64,000 nt of DNA from Exophiala sp. HKRS030 (GCA_023897205.1 JAHWDD010000005.1:1860001-1924000), one strand, 5' to 3'. Shown: positions 1 to 11,221, numbered from the stretch's first letter. Program-made: numbers and translations. Notes: generated by a model not told the origin, from the letters alone.

Positions 1-818
1 GTCGGAGTCGTAGCCATATACGAACGGGACGCCACCATCGGAACCATGGCCCTGCGAGGGGGAATTTTGGTAGGCGACGGAGTCATTGGAGGGAGGATTC
101 ATCAAGGATGGGTCGACGGCGAATGCATTCGTGGGGGACATCTCATTGAAACTTCCTTGCTGAAGTGTGAGATCATTGCCGAGCCAGGCCTGTTGGCCAT
201 TGGCGCTGTCGACGAAATCATGGCCCATGGCCGGTGTCGCGAAACCTTCAACTTGGGATGTGGTGTATGCATCTGGTGCGCGATGATCGTCGTGGCCCGC
301 AACGGCATCTTGGCCGCGATCACGCCTGCCAGTCGTCGCAAAATCATCTCTTCGTTGATGTCGTCGTGAGTGTCGTAGTAAAACGTCGCTATCGCATGAT
401 CATCGGTCAATATCGATTCCTTCAACCTTTTGCATATGTACTTTGCAGTATATAGAGAGAGTACTTCGTAGATGGCATGACGTAACAGAAGGCACCCTCG
501 ACACGATTTGACAAAGGACGGTAAGACGAAGCACACTCACCTTCTTGCATAGCGCTTTCCACAGACCGAGCATTCGTAAGGTCGCTCGCCAGTATCTGTA
601 GGATATCAGCAAAAGAATTCTAGCAAGCGGCTAAAGGGCGCGGCATTACGCGTTCGCAGGTGGCGGTCGAGATGTTCAACTTTGGAAAAGACGCGGTCAC
701 ACTCCGGGCAGTGTTTGCTGGTAGGTCGCTGATGTTGTGATACTTTGCCCATCTTTAGATGAGAATCGGCGATAGAGATGGTTTGTAGGTGTGAGCATGG
801 CGTGCAGAGTTTGTTCAA
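1..818 (-). CDS. C2H2 zinc-finger transcription factor, N-terminal part (gene continues left of the window)
   Basis: Probable nuclear DNA-binding regulator. Three exons can be joined: 650..818, 541..595 and <1..388, with introns 596..649 and 389..540 (GTAATG..CTACAG and GTGAGT..GCGATAG). The joined frame gives two tandem C2H2 fingers: CPECDRVFSKVEHLDRHLRTH, the linker TGERPYE, then CSVCGKRYARSDVLLRHSRRH. The second finger forms only when both introns are removed, which supports the model. The start may be Met at 818 or Met at 752, the latter beginning MGKVSQHQ. After the fingers the frame stays open as a Gln/Asn/Ser/Pro-rich stretch to base 1. Fungal proteins of this layout usually continue into a fungal_trans regulatory domain, which would lie outside the window. 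Target genes cannot be inferred. Confidence 0.85.
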
Positions 819-1072
819 GATTAAGCAGGACGCGAGACGCAGGGTAGAGTTGATATTTGGTGGTTGGAAGGCCGAAGGTCAGGCTAGGTAACGTGATGGT
901 GAAGATTAAAAAAGTATATACTGATGCACGGTGCACGGGATCGGATTAATAATGATGCGGGGGAGACACTTGAGGGAAGCAAGTCAACACCTAAACAATT
1001 CACGAGGATGGACAATCTCATCTCGATATCATTCTCCTATCGACGACTTCTCATATCAGAACTCTGTACTAA

Positions 1073-2555
1073 CTACGTGCTCTTTGAAGCATCCTTGTCA
1101 TAATACTGAGTAAAATCGTGTCTCAAAATATTCAACCCCTACAAACAATCGAACCTTGTTAGCAACAACGCGATATTGTCAAAGTTAAAGAACATGCAAA
1201 GGGAAGCCAAACACTTACCAGGCACAGTTCTCGAGCCAATGCTTTATCCTTCTCAGCCTTGTGGCACAACACAAACAATGGGTCCTTCTCTCCTGCTGTT
1301 TCGGGATCTTGATCAGAAAGTCGCTTGAAGTTCTCCCTCGACGATGGATTGGTCACTTCCTCCCAAATCTTCTTGCGAATTTCGGCATATTTATCCAGGA
1401 TCTTATCGGTTGCAAGGCCTTTGTCGATGCCATTAAGACAGTCAAACAGACTTCCAACATCTGCGATACCACCTGTGAGGCCCAATCCACCACTAACGAA
1501 ATCATAAATCAGCTCGTCATTCCGAATCGTGATGTATATACCCCAAGGCTCAAAACTTACAAAGGGTTACACAAATGCGCGGCATCCGCGACCAAAATGA
1601 ATCTGCCCACTCTGAAAGACGGAGCGCAGCGTTGCTGCATCTTGTACGGGCTGATATTGGTGATTTTATACTCTCCTGGCTTCGGACTTCCAGGGAGAAG
1701 TTCCTCGTACCTCCTCGGTTGTCGAGCGAGGTACTCTTCCGTCGAGAGACCTGCAACTTCTGCATAACTGACTCTGTACAGACCGTCGTTTGTAATCTTT
1801 GCAACCATGTGCCAGTTGGTCGGGTGTATAAAGTAATTGGTATCCGAGTACCCGAACTTGGTAAAGTCGTAGTATACCTATTGATAAAAGCAGTGTCAGC
1901 CCAGAGAGGGATCTTTTATCACACCGTCATCGTCGTCGTGTTCTTCCACACGGAGGGCGCCGCAGGCATATGTGCAAAGACTCACATTCGTGGCAATGAT
2001 CTGTGCATCCAGGGCCTCGCCGGGATAATTCATGTCCCCAAAGAGCGACCGTCGGACCTGACTGTTCGCCCCATCACATCCGACGATATAATCGGCCTCG
2101 TGCCTTTGTTGACCTTCGGGCGTCTCGACGATGACCCAAGCCTTGGTTTCGTCCTGCCCGATGTCGACCACCTTGTGGTTCCAGCGCACGTTCGCCTTGG
2201 GCTGACGCTCGAGGTGCTCGTAGAGTAGTTTGCAGAGCCGGTCGAGTGGCAACACCACCATCCGGTCCTCCTCGGGCGTGATGACATCAAAGTACATTGA
2301 CGCGACCGGTGTTCTGTCCATCTTCCGCCACGTGAAATCTCGCGGCATGTAACCCGCGGCGAAGACGTCGTCGTAGACACCCGCCCTTTTCAGTTCCGCC
2401 ACGGCCGGAGGCGCGTAGTGCGCCGCCCTTGGTTGCAGGCTGACCGATCGGTCGGCGTCGAAGAGTTCGACGTTGACCCCGTTCTTGGCCAGCATCAACG
2501 CCAAAAGAAGACCGCTGGGCCCGGCTCCCACACATATCACTTTTGAGATGGTCAT
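1073..2555 (-). CDS. FAD-dependent aromatic-ring type monooxygenase (PHBH fold), four exons
   Basis: Class A flavoprotein hydroxylase expected to use NAD(P)H and O2 on an aromatic or phenolic substrate. Exons 1986..2555, 1561..1877, 1219..1492 and 1073..1138 join in frame to 408 residues. The N-terminal GAGPSG is the Rossmann motif for FAD. GCDGANSQVRR near residue 160 is the family DG motif. DAAHLCNPFGGLGLTGG is the second FAD-contacting motif and is split by intron 2, so splicing restores it. The C-terminus reads LRHDFTQYYDK, which I recognise as usual in fungal members; it needs the last acceptor at 1139..1141. The length is typical of short members lacking a thioredoxin-like C-terminal domain. 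No pathway partner sits next to it, so the substrate is unknown. Confidence 0.88.
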
Positions 2556-3450
2556 CCTGTAACTTCCTCCCCCTTTTTGCCTCTTCAGTGAGAGCTCAGT
2601 TCGTGTGTCTCAAAGGATCAAGTTCTGTCGTCCTTGAGCGCTCTCTCTCAGTCACAACACAAAAGAAAAGAAGGTGCTGTGTGTTCGGTCAAGTATTCGT
2701 ACTTTTGTGATTTTAAAATTACAGTACAGTGTACAACCAAGAATCATGAGACTGGCCAGCTCTGTCTATTTTTTATTTATTTATCAGAGCCCCTCTCAAA
2801 CTCCCCAACACCACCTAGTAGGTATCCGCCCAGAAAAGGAAGAAAAAGTGCGGGGCCCCTCCAGTGGACTTCGATGTGGAACAAGTGGTGTGGAAGTGGA
2901 ACAGTTTTCCTTCCGTTACCGGGACCATGGGGAAGAAATTGTTCTGAGCTGTGAAATACGATGGCTGACCGTCATATGGTACCTACATCATCCATTGGTA
3001 AAGGTAGTTGGGGATGATAATGCCGAGGGGGAAGATGCTCATGTTAAGTTGTGGGTTGATCTTTGCGTCCTTTTTTTGCTCACGAGAGTATTACTGTAGT
3101 CAAGATTCCTGTTGCCAAATGACCCTCAGTCCTGGAAAAAGTCGTGGAAGAGATCTTTGATTGTCCTACTGTAGGCACGCGTCTACCCTGTGATTGAACT
3201 CGGGCACAGCTGAGGCTCAAAGACAAACTTCCCCTTGCCGCAAAACCATCCCACAACATCGATCGCATGTTATGCCTAGAGTACCCAATCCCTTGCAGGT
3301 CCATGCCACAAAAGAGAAAAAATCGTGTCTGTAATCCAACAACCTGTCCACGCATCGCTATGCAAAATTGAGCAACTTTCAATCAATCCAAAAAAACACA
3401 AGGAAAATAGACAAAAGAGTGCCCGTCAGGCGTCGCAATCTGTCATCTGC
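2556..3450. other. Intergenic, no gene seen
   Basis: About 0.9 kb between the monooxygenase start and the 3' end of the coiled-coil gene. Only short, unsupported open frames occur. It should contain the monooxygenase promoter on the right-hand side of its ATG. Confidence 0.6.
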
Positions 3451-5649
3451 TCAACCCGTCACCATCATTCGGTTGTCAGCCTCAGTCTCCACATCAAATT
3501 CGGAACTCAATTCAGGCGTCATGGGATCGCTCGAGACAGCCTCGTCCTCGGCCTCGCTCAATGAACCCATGCCGATTCCACTATCGTATCGCCGTCGAGG
3601 TTTCTTCTTCATGATGCCCAACCCCGGCACTATACCGCGTCTACTGCCAGCGCCGCCGGTCTTCTTTCCCTTGCCCCTTCCGATCTCGACACTGCCTGGA
3701 ACGTGGTCGTCATCGTCGTTGTACAGGGGTTCATACTCTGGACTGGAGAACCGAACGACGCTCGCAGGGGTCATGGGTAGGATGGGATCGGATACGAGAT
3801 CGTCACTCTCGATTTGCCAGTTGGCGTGACGGACCGTCGCGCCTCGAATGTAACCCTTTCTCTGCTCGGCGACCTTGGCCACGGCACGCGTGAACTCGAC
3901 GCTCATGTGATCCACGACGCGAGAGGCGTGTTGGATCTCGGCATTGTACCGATCCTCCAGCTTGACATTGAGGTGCTTGAGCTTCTCAATCTCCGCGTCG
4001 GCCGAGGCCAGTGCCGTGGAGAGATTTGAGATGCGCGAGTTCAGTCCGCCGATTTCTTCTGCGTGAGTCTTGGTGGAATTCGTGTGAGCGGACCTGGAGG
4101 ACTCGAGTTCCTGTTCGAGTCGTGAGAGGTGCTGTTTCGCAACGTCAGCCTGTTGTCGGGCGCTGGCGAGTGCTGATTCTAGGTCGTTGATTTTCCGTAG
4201 CCGTTCCACCGCAGATTCTTCGGCCGCACGACGACCCCGAGTCTCGGCCGAGACTTTGGCATCCATATCCGATATCTCTTGAGTTGTCGCAGCGTGGATC
4301 TCTTGGAGAGTGGCAGCATGTTCTGCCTCTGTCTTTTCGAAAAGTTCCTCCATCTTTTTCACCTCGAGGCGGTAGCTTTCAATCTGGACGATCAGACGCT
4401 GGTTGTTGGCCTCGTGCTCCCGTGCTTCTCTCTCGAGAGCCTGAGATCTCATTCTGATATCGAGCATCTCTTCAGCGTTCTTGTCGACCGTCTCTTCGAG
4501 CTCTTTGATTCTACTGCTGGCCTCCTGGGCTCGAACGATTGCGTGATCAAAGTTACCCTTGAGACATCGACGTTCGTCTCTCATGGACTTGAGCTCAGCT
4601 TCACGTTCTCGAACCCGATCAGCCAGCTTCTTGAGCTTCGCCAGAGCTTCCGGTATGAGAAGAGCGTTTTCAAAGGAAGCGACTGTTTCGCCAGGGACTA
4701 TTCTCTCAAGCTCAAGGCGCATATCGAGAAAATGTTGTTTGATAGTTGCCACACAATCTGAAGGATCGTCATCATAAGCACGAGGGGAGAAGCCCAAGCT
4801 CTTGATCTCCAGATCAAGAGCCTTGAGAGCCAGTTCTGCATCTTCGGCTCGATTCGTTGCAGCCGCAAGCTCTTTCGACAGAATTTGATCGTCCCGAGGT
4901 GGACTTGGCAGGTTGGGATGAATTCTTGGACGGACTGGCGAATCTTCAAAGGCAATGGTGTTGGTAGATATACTTCGGGTTGAGGTGAAGAGGGACTGTT
5001 TATCTCGACGTGCATTTTCAAGATCTGACTCCATGAGCGGATCAAGTGCATCTGACTGCGGGTTGTCGTCTGCGGCTGTCTCATCTTCGAAAATGGGGAA
5101 TGCGTCATCGTCGTCTCCAGCATTGCTGAAACTCTGTTGAAGTTGTTCGATTTCAGCCTGCATCTCATTTATTCTAGTCTGGCTGGAACATAGTTCCTCT
5201 GCAGGGTCATTGCGGTGTTGTGCTTCGGCCAGTTCTGCCTTGAGCTTCTGGATTTCGTTGTTTCTGAGTTCCAGCTGATGTTCTAGTTTCTTGTTGGTCT
5301 TCTGGTCTGCATAGTACTGATTCATGGTTTCGCTAAGACCGTGCCGCCTAACCTGTCTGACTGTTCTGGGAGTAAGACAATCTGTGTACGGCTGAAACTG
5401 TACTTCGTCATGGTCCTGATATCTTGTGACGGCTGGAGTTGATGCTCGTCTGAGTTTGGGAGTTTTCAGGGAGGCCTTGCCAACAGCAGGAGTCAGACCA
5501 GTAGAGCCTTCAAGAAGTACCGAGTCGGAGAACCGTAACTTCTTGTGAGGTCCCTTCTTCAGCGGTGTTGTGGTCTGGTAACTGGGAGCACCTGTCGGCT
5601 TTGGTGGAGAAATAGCCGAACTCTTGCGCTTTGAGCCACGAGTCTCCAT
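3451..5649 (-). CDS. Long coiled-coil protein of unknown function
   Basis: Intronless frame of 732 residues. Residues about 1-70 are basic and rich in Ser, Thr and Pro, with many SP/TP pairs (possible kinase sites). From about residue 100 to 600 the sequence is heptad-like and charged (repeated Glu, Lys, Leu, Ala), a probable extended coiled coil broken by an acidic linker near residues 175-200 (DDDDAF, ETAADDNPQ). The tail contains GRGKGKKTGGAGSRRG and KKKPRRR, which could be nuclear localisation signals, then an acidic Ser-rich end. This suggests a structural or scaffold protein, perhaps of chromatin, spindle or cytoskeleton, but I do not recognise the family. Start chosen at 5649 because it is the first Met of the frame. 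Confidence 0.75.
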   Translation of the reverse strand: METRGSKRKSSAISPPKPTGAPSYQTTTPLKKGPHKKLRFSDSVLLEGSTGLTPAVGKASLKTPKLRRASTPAVTRYQDHDEVQFQPYTDCLTPRTVRQVRRHGLSETMNQYYADQKTNKKLEHQLELRNNEIQKLKAELAEAQHRNDPAEELCSSQTRINEMQAEIEQLQQSFSNAGDDDDAFPIFEDETAADDNPQSDALDPLMESDLENARRDKQSLFTSTRSISTNTIAFEDSPVRPRIHPNLPSPPRDDQILSKELAAATNRAEDAELALKALDLEIKSLGFSPRAYDDDPSDCVATIKQHFLDMRLELERIVPGETVASFENALLIPEALAKLKKLADRVREREAELKSMRDERRCLKGNFDHAIVRAQEASSRIKELEETVDKNAEEMLDIRMRSQALEREAREHEANNQRLIVQIESYRLEVKKMEELFEKTEAEHAATLQEIHAATTQEISDMDAKVSAETRGRRAAEESAVERLRKINDLESALASARQQADVAKQHLSRLEQELESSRSAHTNSTKTHAEEIGGLNSRISNLSTALASADAEIEKLKHLNVKLEDRYNAEIQHASRVVDHMSVEFTRAVAKVAEQRKGYIRGATVRHANWQIESDDLVSDPILPMTPASVVRFSSPEYEPLYNDDDDHVPGSVEIGRGKGKKTGGAGSRRGIVPGLGIMKKKPRRRYDSGIGMGSLSEAEDEAVSSDPMTPELSSEFDVETEADNRMMVTG

Positions 5650-6914
5650 GTTTGCTGTTAGGGTTGGAGAATGACCTGCTTATGGAGGAAGAATCAGAAA
5701 GGTTTAAAGATTCAAGATCCCAAGACTTTATACGCAGTACAGCTCACAAAGACGGTGGAGGCAGTGAGGGCTCGAATGTTTATGTTGCCTCCGAAAAGAG
5801 GCCGATACCAATACAGATTTCCCGAAGCAGTTTAGCTCTAACACCGGGGAGCTTCACCAACTCCACGCCACGCCAAACGCGTGAAGTCGCGTTTCGTGTC
5901 GCAGCTCAAGTTCCAAATTCATTGGATATTGATTGCCTGAGAAAACAATGCCATGTTGTCACTTGTTCGACCGGGAGGCAAAGAGGGTGCTGCGAGGATA
6001 GCCCTACCCTGGCCTAGCTGGCTACCAATGCTGCTGTTGCCTGACACGGAGGATGACTTAGCCATGTCTTAATCGCTTCCCCGAGTGCACCGCGCCTCAT
6101 CTGTGGAGTCAGTTGCTGATTGTCCCTTCAATTAGGACACAAAGGGTCCTTTGATGCTTGCTTGAGACTGTATGGAACACGATAGTCCGCTCCATATCAC
6201 TGCTCTAGATTTAGTGGAGGCAGTTAGCTTTGCACATAGTCATCTTCTACCAGCCAGCTGTCACGTGTAACACGAGTGCTCGTAAATTGCCCGGTGTTGG
6301 GCATCTATCTGCATGGCTGCTCATGTCTTATCCATGGCCATATTGATATTCGGTTTCCATGACAGAAAGATGAGATGATGGGAGGCCATAGTCCCTGGTT
6401 GTGATGAGTATTCATAATTCACATATCGAGGCCCAACCAAAATGTCCTTGGACCGGGAAGAACATTCCTATACCTGTAACAATTCAGTGGATCTTTGAGG
6501 TTCATGCCTCAGATACGGAGTCCGTTTGGCTGGCGTAATGTACTGAGTATTCCATTGGGGACATTGATAGTTGCAGACCACTCATTACAATATTGGATTC
6601 TCATACTGAGTCCTGAAGTCCAATTGAATGGAATCAGGACGATTCGTCATAGATAAATGAATACTCAAATCATGATGGTAAGCATTCACTTGTTGCTCGG
6701 TGCTCACATTCTGTAAATCTATATTTGGCGTGATGTCATCGTATTTTTTTGTTGGGTGTGACGAATTCAATATTGCGAGAAACTTTTTCTGCTACGGCGA
6801 GAAACATCAAATATTATGGCCACCACTACCACCACCACCACCCCCCTTTCTCTTCTATGGTAACATTCATTGCTTCCATTCGATAGATAGTCTGTCGCAT
6901 CGCCTATCCGTATC
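5650..6914. other. Intergenic, divergent promoter region, no gene seen
   Basis: About 1.26 kb between two divergent genes. The right part becomes AT-rich, with a CCACCACTACCACC tract near 6821-6845 just before the DUF1769 start. No conserved reading frame or RNA gene was recognised. Confidence 0.6.
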
Positions 6915-7946
6915 ATGTCCTCGACTCCCTCGTCCACCTCGTCCTCCGACGAACCACCCGCACGGGGTTCTCACCACAGTCAATACCGACTGCGTGTGAC
7001 CGCAGGACCGTCACACGACCCATCGACCCACCAACTTGTCCCCGTCAACGCCTCTGAGACGCTCACCTTCGAGAACGACCACATCATTCTTTCTCTCGCC
7101 GTCAGGATACGACATTTCACGGGCTACCCGAACGACTCCCCGACGACGTCACCTTACTTTGACCACTCCCTGCACTCCAGCGACCAGTACTCGATATCCT
7201 TTTCGTTCATACCCAAAGTGGACATCCCAGGAGGAGATCTGATATTCGGAAACGATTTCGATCGACCCATACGAGACAGACTCCCTCCCGGGTTCAACCA
7301 AGCATTCAAATTCGTCAAGTGGTGGATCGACCCCGGTCTCGAGGGGGACGTGTACGCCGACAAGCCGTCCCTCTTCGGTCCGGCCTTGAGCAGTTGGAAC
7401 GTCCTACACATTGGAGACAAGGTCGTCGAGCAAGATCAATTACAAGCTCCAAACGCATGGAAGATACCCAACGCGACGTCCTTCCACGAGACCGTCGTCG
7501 AAGAAGGAGCCGAAGGTTCAGGCGAGGAGGTCCGCAAGGATACCGGAATCCCAGCCGACTCGGCGGCCCGCAAGAAATACTTTTTGACACCGGCGAATCG
7601 AGACAAGTTTGTTTTTGAAGCCGGACGCCTTTTCCAGTCGGATTTCGGAAACCCCTACCTCGACTTCAACGACTTTTCACTCAAACTTCCCGGGTTCAGT
7701 CTAAACGTGATCAAATACGTAGACGCAAAGACTCACGAATTACGATACACTCTCAAGAATAAATCGACGGACGAAATTTATGCCTCTGTCATGTTCACCC
7801 TGCTTTTCGGTGAGGAATTAGAACAAGTCAAGAAGGAACAAGGCGAGGCGAATGTCGATACTGATGATGGCGATGATGACGACGATTTTAGAGATGCAAA
7901 CGAAAACACATCGAATCATGATGATGACGACGACGATGTCGATTGA
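6915..7946 (+). CDS. DUF1769 family protein (UPF0590-like)
   Basis: Single-exon frame of 343 residues. The Ser/Pro-rich N-terminus is followed by the DUF1769 core: YRLRVTAG, then FENDHIILSLAVRIRHF, a region with PGGDLIFGNDFDRPIRDRLP, then KFVKWWIDPGLEGDVYADKP. The core continues to SVMFTLLFGEELE and is followed by a strongly acidic Asp-rich tail of about 25 residues. The family is widespread in fungi and has no established biochemical role that I know. The domain recognition rests on the paired phrases around FDRPIRD and WIDPGLEGD. Start at 6915 (MSSTPSS) is the first Met of the frame and leaves the domain complete. Confidence 0.85.
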   Translation: MSSTPSSTSSSDEPPARGSHHSQYRLRVTAGPSHDPSTHQLVPVNASETLTFENDHIILSLAVRIRHFTGYPNDSPTTSPYFDHSLHSSDQYSISFSFIPKVDIPGGDLIFGNDFDRPIRDRLPPGFNQAFKFVKWWIDPGLEGDVYADKPSLFGPALSSWNVLHIGDKVVEQDQLQAPNAWKIPNATSFHETVVEEGAEGSGEEVRKDTGIPADSAARKKYFLTPANRDKFVFEAGRLFQSDFGNPYLDFNDFSLKLPGFSLNVIKYVDAKTHELRYTLKNKSTDEIYASVMFTLLFGEELEQVKKEQGEANVDTDDGDDDDDFRDANENTSNHDDDDDDVD

Positions 7947-8917
7947 GTTTGGTCGGGGGTCTTGGGGATGTATCGTTTCTGGACAACAACAAAGCATGAA
8001 CGATCGGCGTGGGTTGTGTATACCTACCTAGGTAGCGTAGCAGAGGACATTTTTTGGGCGCACACATTCAGCGTTTGAGCAATGGCGTGTGTGATATCAA
8101 TACTGGGCAAGTGTAGAAATACAGGCAAGGAATATACTGGCATAGAATCGAGATTCTTTTTTAATTTCTAGATGTTTACCTACCCAGGTAGTAACCCCAA
8201 GTACTGCGTGTCACTACGTGTAGTACTTGACGGACCTCATTGTGAAACACTACTGTATTCCTATATCTCTTTTGCTAGAGAGATGTTCCACGTTTGTCAT
8301 CCGTCATGTCTATATCGTTGTCCTTGTGCTAGAGGTGTATATTGAACCTTGGTCGTTTACTAGGTACATACACACAATACGATCTCTTATCAAAGCGTAC
8401 TTTGGCCCGCTGTCGTCCACCACATCCACGTCAGCTGGGTCATTTCATCCCGGGTGTGTTGAACTGTTATCAACGTTTCTACACCCACAACTACTTTGGC
8501 CACAGTGTCCGTTTTGATATCAATGTTTGCAAGTTACCGTTGGCCAACTACGACAATGACCTCAGGTACAGCGGCTGGGTGTCAGGGTTGAAAACGAAAG
8601 TCACGCGGGAAAGGAACGGTTCAGGGGTAAGATCCCAGTGATCTACCCACTTCTAACTAAAACACATAAAAAAAAGACACGAAAGAAGCAAAAATAAAAG
8701 AAGAGAAAACTCTTTTCTCTCCTCTCCCCCTTTAGGGGGAGAGGAGAAACACAGAAAGAAGAAAAAAACACAACAAAGCCCACCCCGGGCCACCACCACA
8801 ACCACCGCCACCCCCCAGCAACACAACAACACAACAAACGGCCACAAAAGGCACCCACCCGCCCACACACGGGGCACACACAGAAAGGGAGGCCCGCACA
8901 GGGACCAACGAGAGAGA
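7947..8917. other. Intergenic between two convergent genes
   Basis: About 0.97 kb. It holds a TACCTAGGTA palindrome (8025..8034), a near copy close to 8176, a 13-bp perfect hairpin (8718..8747) and a long T-free tract (8734..8918), described separately. No gene seen. Confidence 0.7.
8718..8747. repeat. Perfect 13-bp inverted repeat with 4-nt loop
   Basis: Arms 8718..8730 (TCTCCTCTCCCCC) and 8735..8747 (GGGGGAGAGGAGA) pair without mismatch across the loop TTTA. The stem lies about 170 bp beyond the stop codon of the minus-strand MFS-like gene, so it may fold in that gene's 3' untranslated RNA. Confidence 0.85.
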
Positions 8918-8918
8918 C
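8734..8918. other. 185-nt T-free tract (adenine-free on the minus strand)
   Basis: From the loop of the hairpin to the first base of the complemented stop codon of the MFS-like gene, the plus strand contains no T. Read on the minus strand, the 3' flank of that gene is built only of G, T and C, with G runs near 8780-8820 of the kind that can form G-quadruplexes. Confidence 0.85.
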
Positions 8919-11221
8919 TAAGCCCTCAAGGGCCAGTCGTCTGCTTCGACGGCAGCCTCGCCCTGTTGAGGACGGGCGCCGTCACCGCTAGCACCAGCGC
9001 CACCGCCACGCAGCACGAGCTCATGGTCCTGGGGACCGTCCGGCTGGACGGCCCACTCCTTGGGCACGGCGCCCAGGCCGCCGTCGCACTTCTTCTTGAC
9101 GACCATGGCGACGGCGAGGACGAACAGCAAACCGGCAAAGACCAGGACAGGGGCGAAGGTGAGGGCAAAGGTATTTTCGAGCTCCGCGATGCTCTGCGCG
9201 AAGATGCTCTCGGTGCCCGCGCGCACAAAGGTGTAGCCGAGCATGAGGACCTGTGCGTCCTCATAGCCCGCGTGGTCCCGGAACTCGGAGCGCGGGCTCC
9301 GCAGGAGGTCCAGGAGCGCGGTGGTGCCGTGTTGCATGAAGATTGAGCCGGAAGCGGTGAGGGCAACGGCGGCGCCGAGCCAGAACCCGAAGAGGACAAA
9401 CACGCGGTTGTGGAGCGGGTGGTGCTGGCCCGCGAGCGGCTGGTAGACGTCCATGATCTGGTTGGCGATGGGAAGGACGACTGAAGACCAGAAACCGATG
9501 CACGCAAGCGCGAACTGACGAGCCACGGTCGGCGGGAGACCAGAGGGAAAGATGCGTGGCGTGTTGATGAACAAGATGACAGAGCCGACGAGGATGAAGA
9601 TGGACGAAATCAGCGTCCAGATCGAGTAGCTCGGCCAGACCGAGTACTTTTCGACCATTCCACCTCCGAGATGGACGTGAATGACGAGTGTGGGGATCAC
9701 AAAAGCTGCCGTCATGCTGAAGAAGAGATAAAATGCCGTGGGAATCGCCGATGGCTCTGGTTGCGTGACTAGCTGGTAGAATGCGGTGTATGGCAAGACG
9801 GTTTGGATGATTCCTGCGGTGAGAAAGACGGCCATGAACAATCCTGTCTTCTTGAAGCTGCGGAGGTAGTGCGTCGGGAAGAGCTGAATGACGGACGACG
9901 TCAGAATCTTGAAGTATTGCTGCACAATCAGGAGGAATAGAAGACCGAAACCCAAGCCCATCAAGGCGTGGACATTGCTATCGGACCAAGGGAGCCACGT
10001 GCCAGCCCAGTTGAGGGTCATGAATAAGATCAAGATGCTGCCTGAGCTGAAAGCCATGCCTGCTTGATCCATGCGACGGTAGTAACGGTCTCCAGCCATG
10101 CTGTGAGTGTAGGTCCAGTGTGCAGAGCCGACAATGGTGATCTTGTTTGGTAGAAGGTATGCCAGACCCACAAAGAGCAGAGTGCCGAGGATGAATGCGG
10201 TGTAAAAGGCCCAGTCGTACAAGCTACGACTGTGGACGAACAAGGCGCCAAAGATGGGACCGAGGATCATGCCGAATGAGGTGCTGAGAGTGAGGTAAAA
10301 GTCTCGACGAATCTTGTCCATGAATGTATTGCCTCGTTCGAGAAAGAGAATGGCTCCAAGTTGCTGTCCACCTATTCCTATTCCCAAGACGAGTCTTGCG
10401 AAATACATGTATCCCATGTAGCGTGTGAAGCCCGCAGATATGGTGCCGAAGAGGACAATGGTGGTGAATGCAATGTAAACAACCTTGAATGGGAAGATTG
10501 TGTAGATTTGACCAGCGAAGAGGACACATGCAGCTGCGCCAGTGGCGGTAGCAGAAAAGACCCATTCGAAGCCGAGGACATCAAGGTCGTAGAGGATGGT
10601 AGGCATCATGACACCGATCATGCTGTCAATACCGATGGCAATCATGTTCATCATGGCAACTAGGATACCGGTAGAAATCCAACGACGACTTTCCGCAGCA
10701 GCTTGAGTAGCCACGTTTTCTTCACCATCATTGGTATCAGTGGTACCGGTGTTGTTTGCGTTGCCATCGGCAGCAGATCCGGTGGTAGGACCAAACACTG
10801 GGCTGGTACGAACGAGGTTTCTTGCAAGATTAGACGCAGCAGTGACTGTGACTTGATAGAATGGAGTTGAGTCTCCCCAGAGTGCCATATCGCTGACCTG
10901 AGGAGTCTGGTCTGCAGGCAACTCTTCGACAGTCAAGGTGGTCTCAGTCATGATAGGGGGGCCTCGAAGAGGTCTAGGAGAAGACATTGTGGTTTCTGGG
11001 ATGGTAAATCGGACTCGAGGTGTTGATGAAGATGGAGGAATTTGATAAGAAGGAGTTGAGGACATGGCAATAGTTGTGAAATGGTTGTGGGTTGAAGTCT
11101 GTCCGCCGAGACGTTGATTATGTCGTCGATATGCCCACGATGGCTTGGCTATCTCCTGTCTGGCCTCCATGCGTGAGCTTCCTTGAGGCTCCTTTGACGT
11201 ATTGGGCAAGTTCGCAGCCAT
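8918..11221 (-). CDS. MFS-like polytopic membrane protein
   Basis: Single open frame of 767 residues with about 12 hydrophobic segments from residue 185 to about 720, separated near the middle by polar loops, as expected of a major-facilitator protein. Recognisable pieces are YFARLVLGIGIGGQQLGAILFLERG after the third segment and ASFGMILGP-like text in the fifth (here TSFGMILGPIFGALF). This recalls MFSD8/SPX-MFS type proteins of vacuole or lysosome membranes, but the assignment is weak. The first 150 residues are hydrophilic and Ser/Thr/Pro-rich. An internal Met at 11065 (MSSTPSYQ) has G at -3 and is a good alternative start. The C-terminal 60 residues are hydrophilic. The substrate is unknown. 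The gene is followed directly by the T-free tract. Confidence 0.75.
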   Translation of the reverse strand: MAANLPNTSKEPQGSSRMEARQEIAKPSWAYRRHNQRLGGQTSTHNHFTTIAMSSTPSYQIPPSSSTPRVRFTIPETTMSSPRPLRGPPIMTETTLTVEELPADQTPQVSDMALWGDSTPFYQVTVTAASNLARNLVRTSPVFGPTTGSAADGNANNTGTTDTNDGEENVATQAAAESRRWISTGILVAMMNMIAIGIDSMIGVMMPTILYDLDVLGFEWVFSATATGAAACVLFAGQIYTIFPFKVVYIAFTTIVLFGTISAGFTRYMGYMYFARLVLGIGIGGQQLGAILFLERGNTFMDKIRRDFYLTLSTSFGMILGPIFGALFVHSRSLYDWAFYTAFILGTLLFVGLAYLLPNKITIVGSAHWTYTHSMAGDRYYRRMDQAGMAFSSGSILILFMTLNWAGTWLPWSDSNVHALMGLGFGLLFLLIVQQYFKILTSSVIQLFPTHYLRSFKKTGLFMAVFLTAGIIQTVLPYTAFYQLVTQPEPSAIPTAFYLFFSMTAAFVIPTLVIHVHLGGGMVEKYSVWPSYSIWTLISSIFILVGSVILFINTPRIFPSGLPPTVARQFALACIGFWSSVVLPIANQIMDVYQPLAGQHHPLHNRVFVLFGFWLGAAVALTASGSIFMQHGTTALLDLLRSPRSEFRDHAGYEDAQVLMLGYTFVRAGTESIFAQSIAELENTFALTFAPVLVFAGLLFVLAVAMVVKKKCDGGLGAVPKEWAVQPDGPQDHELVLRGGGAGASGDGARPQQGEAAVEADDWPLRA

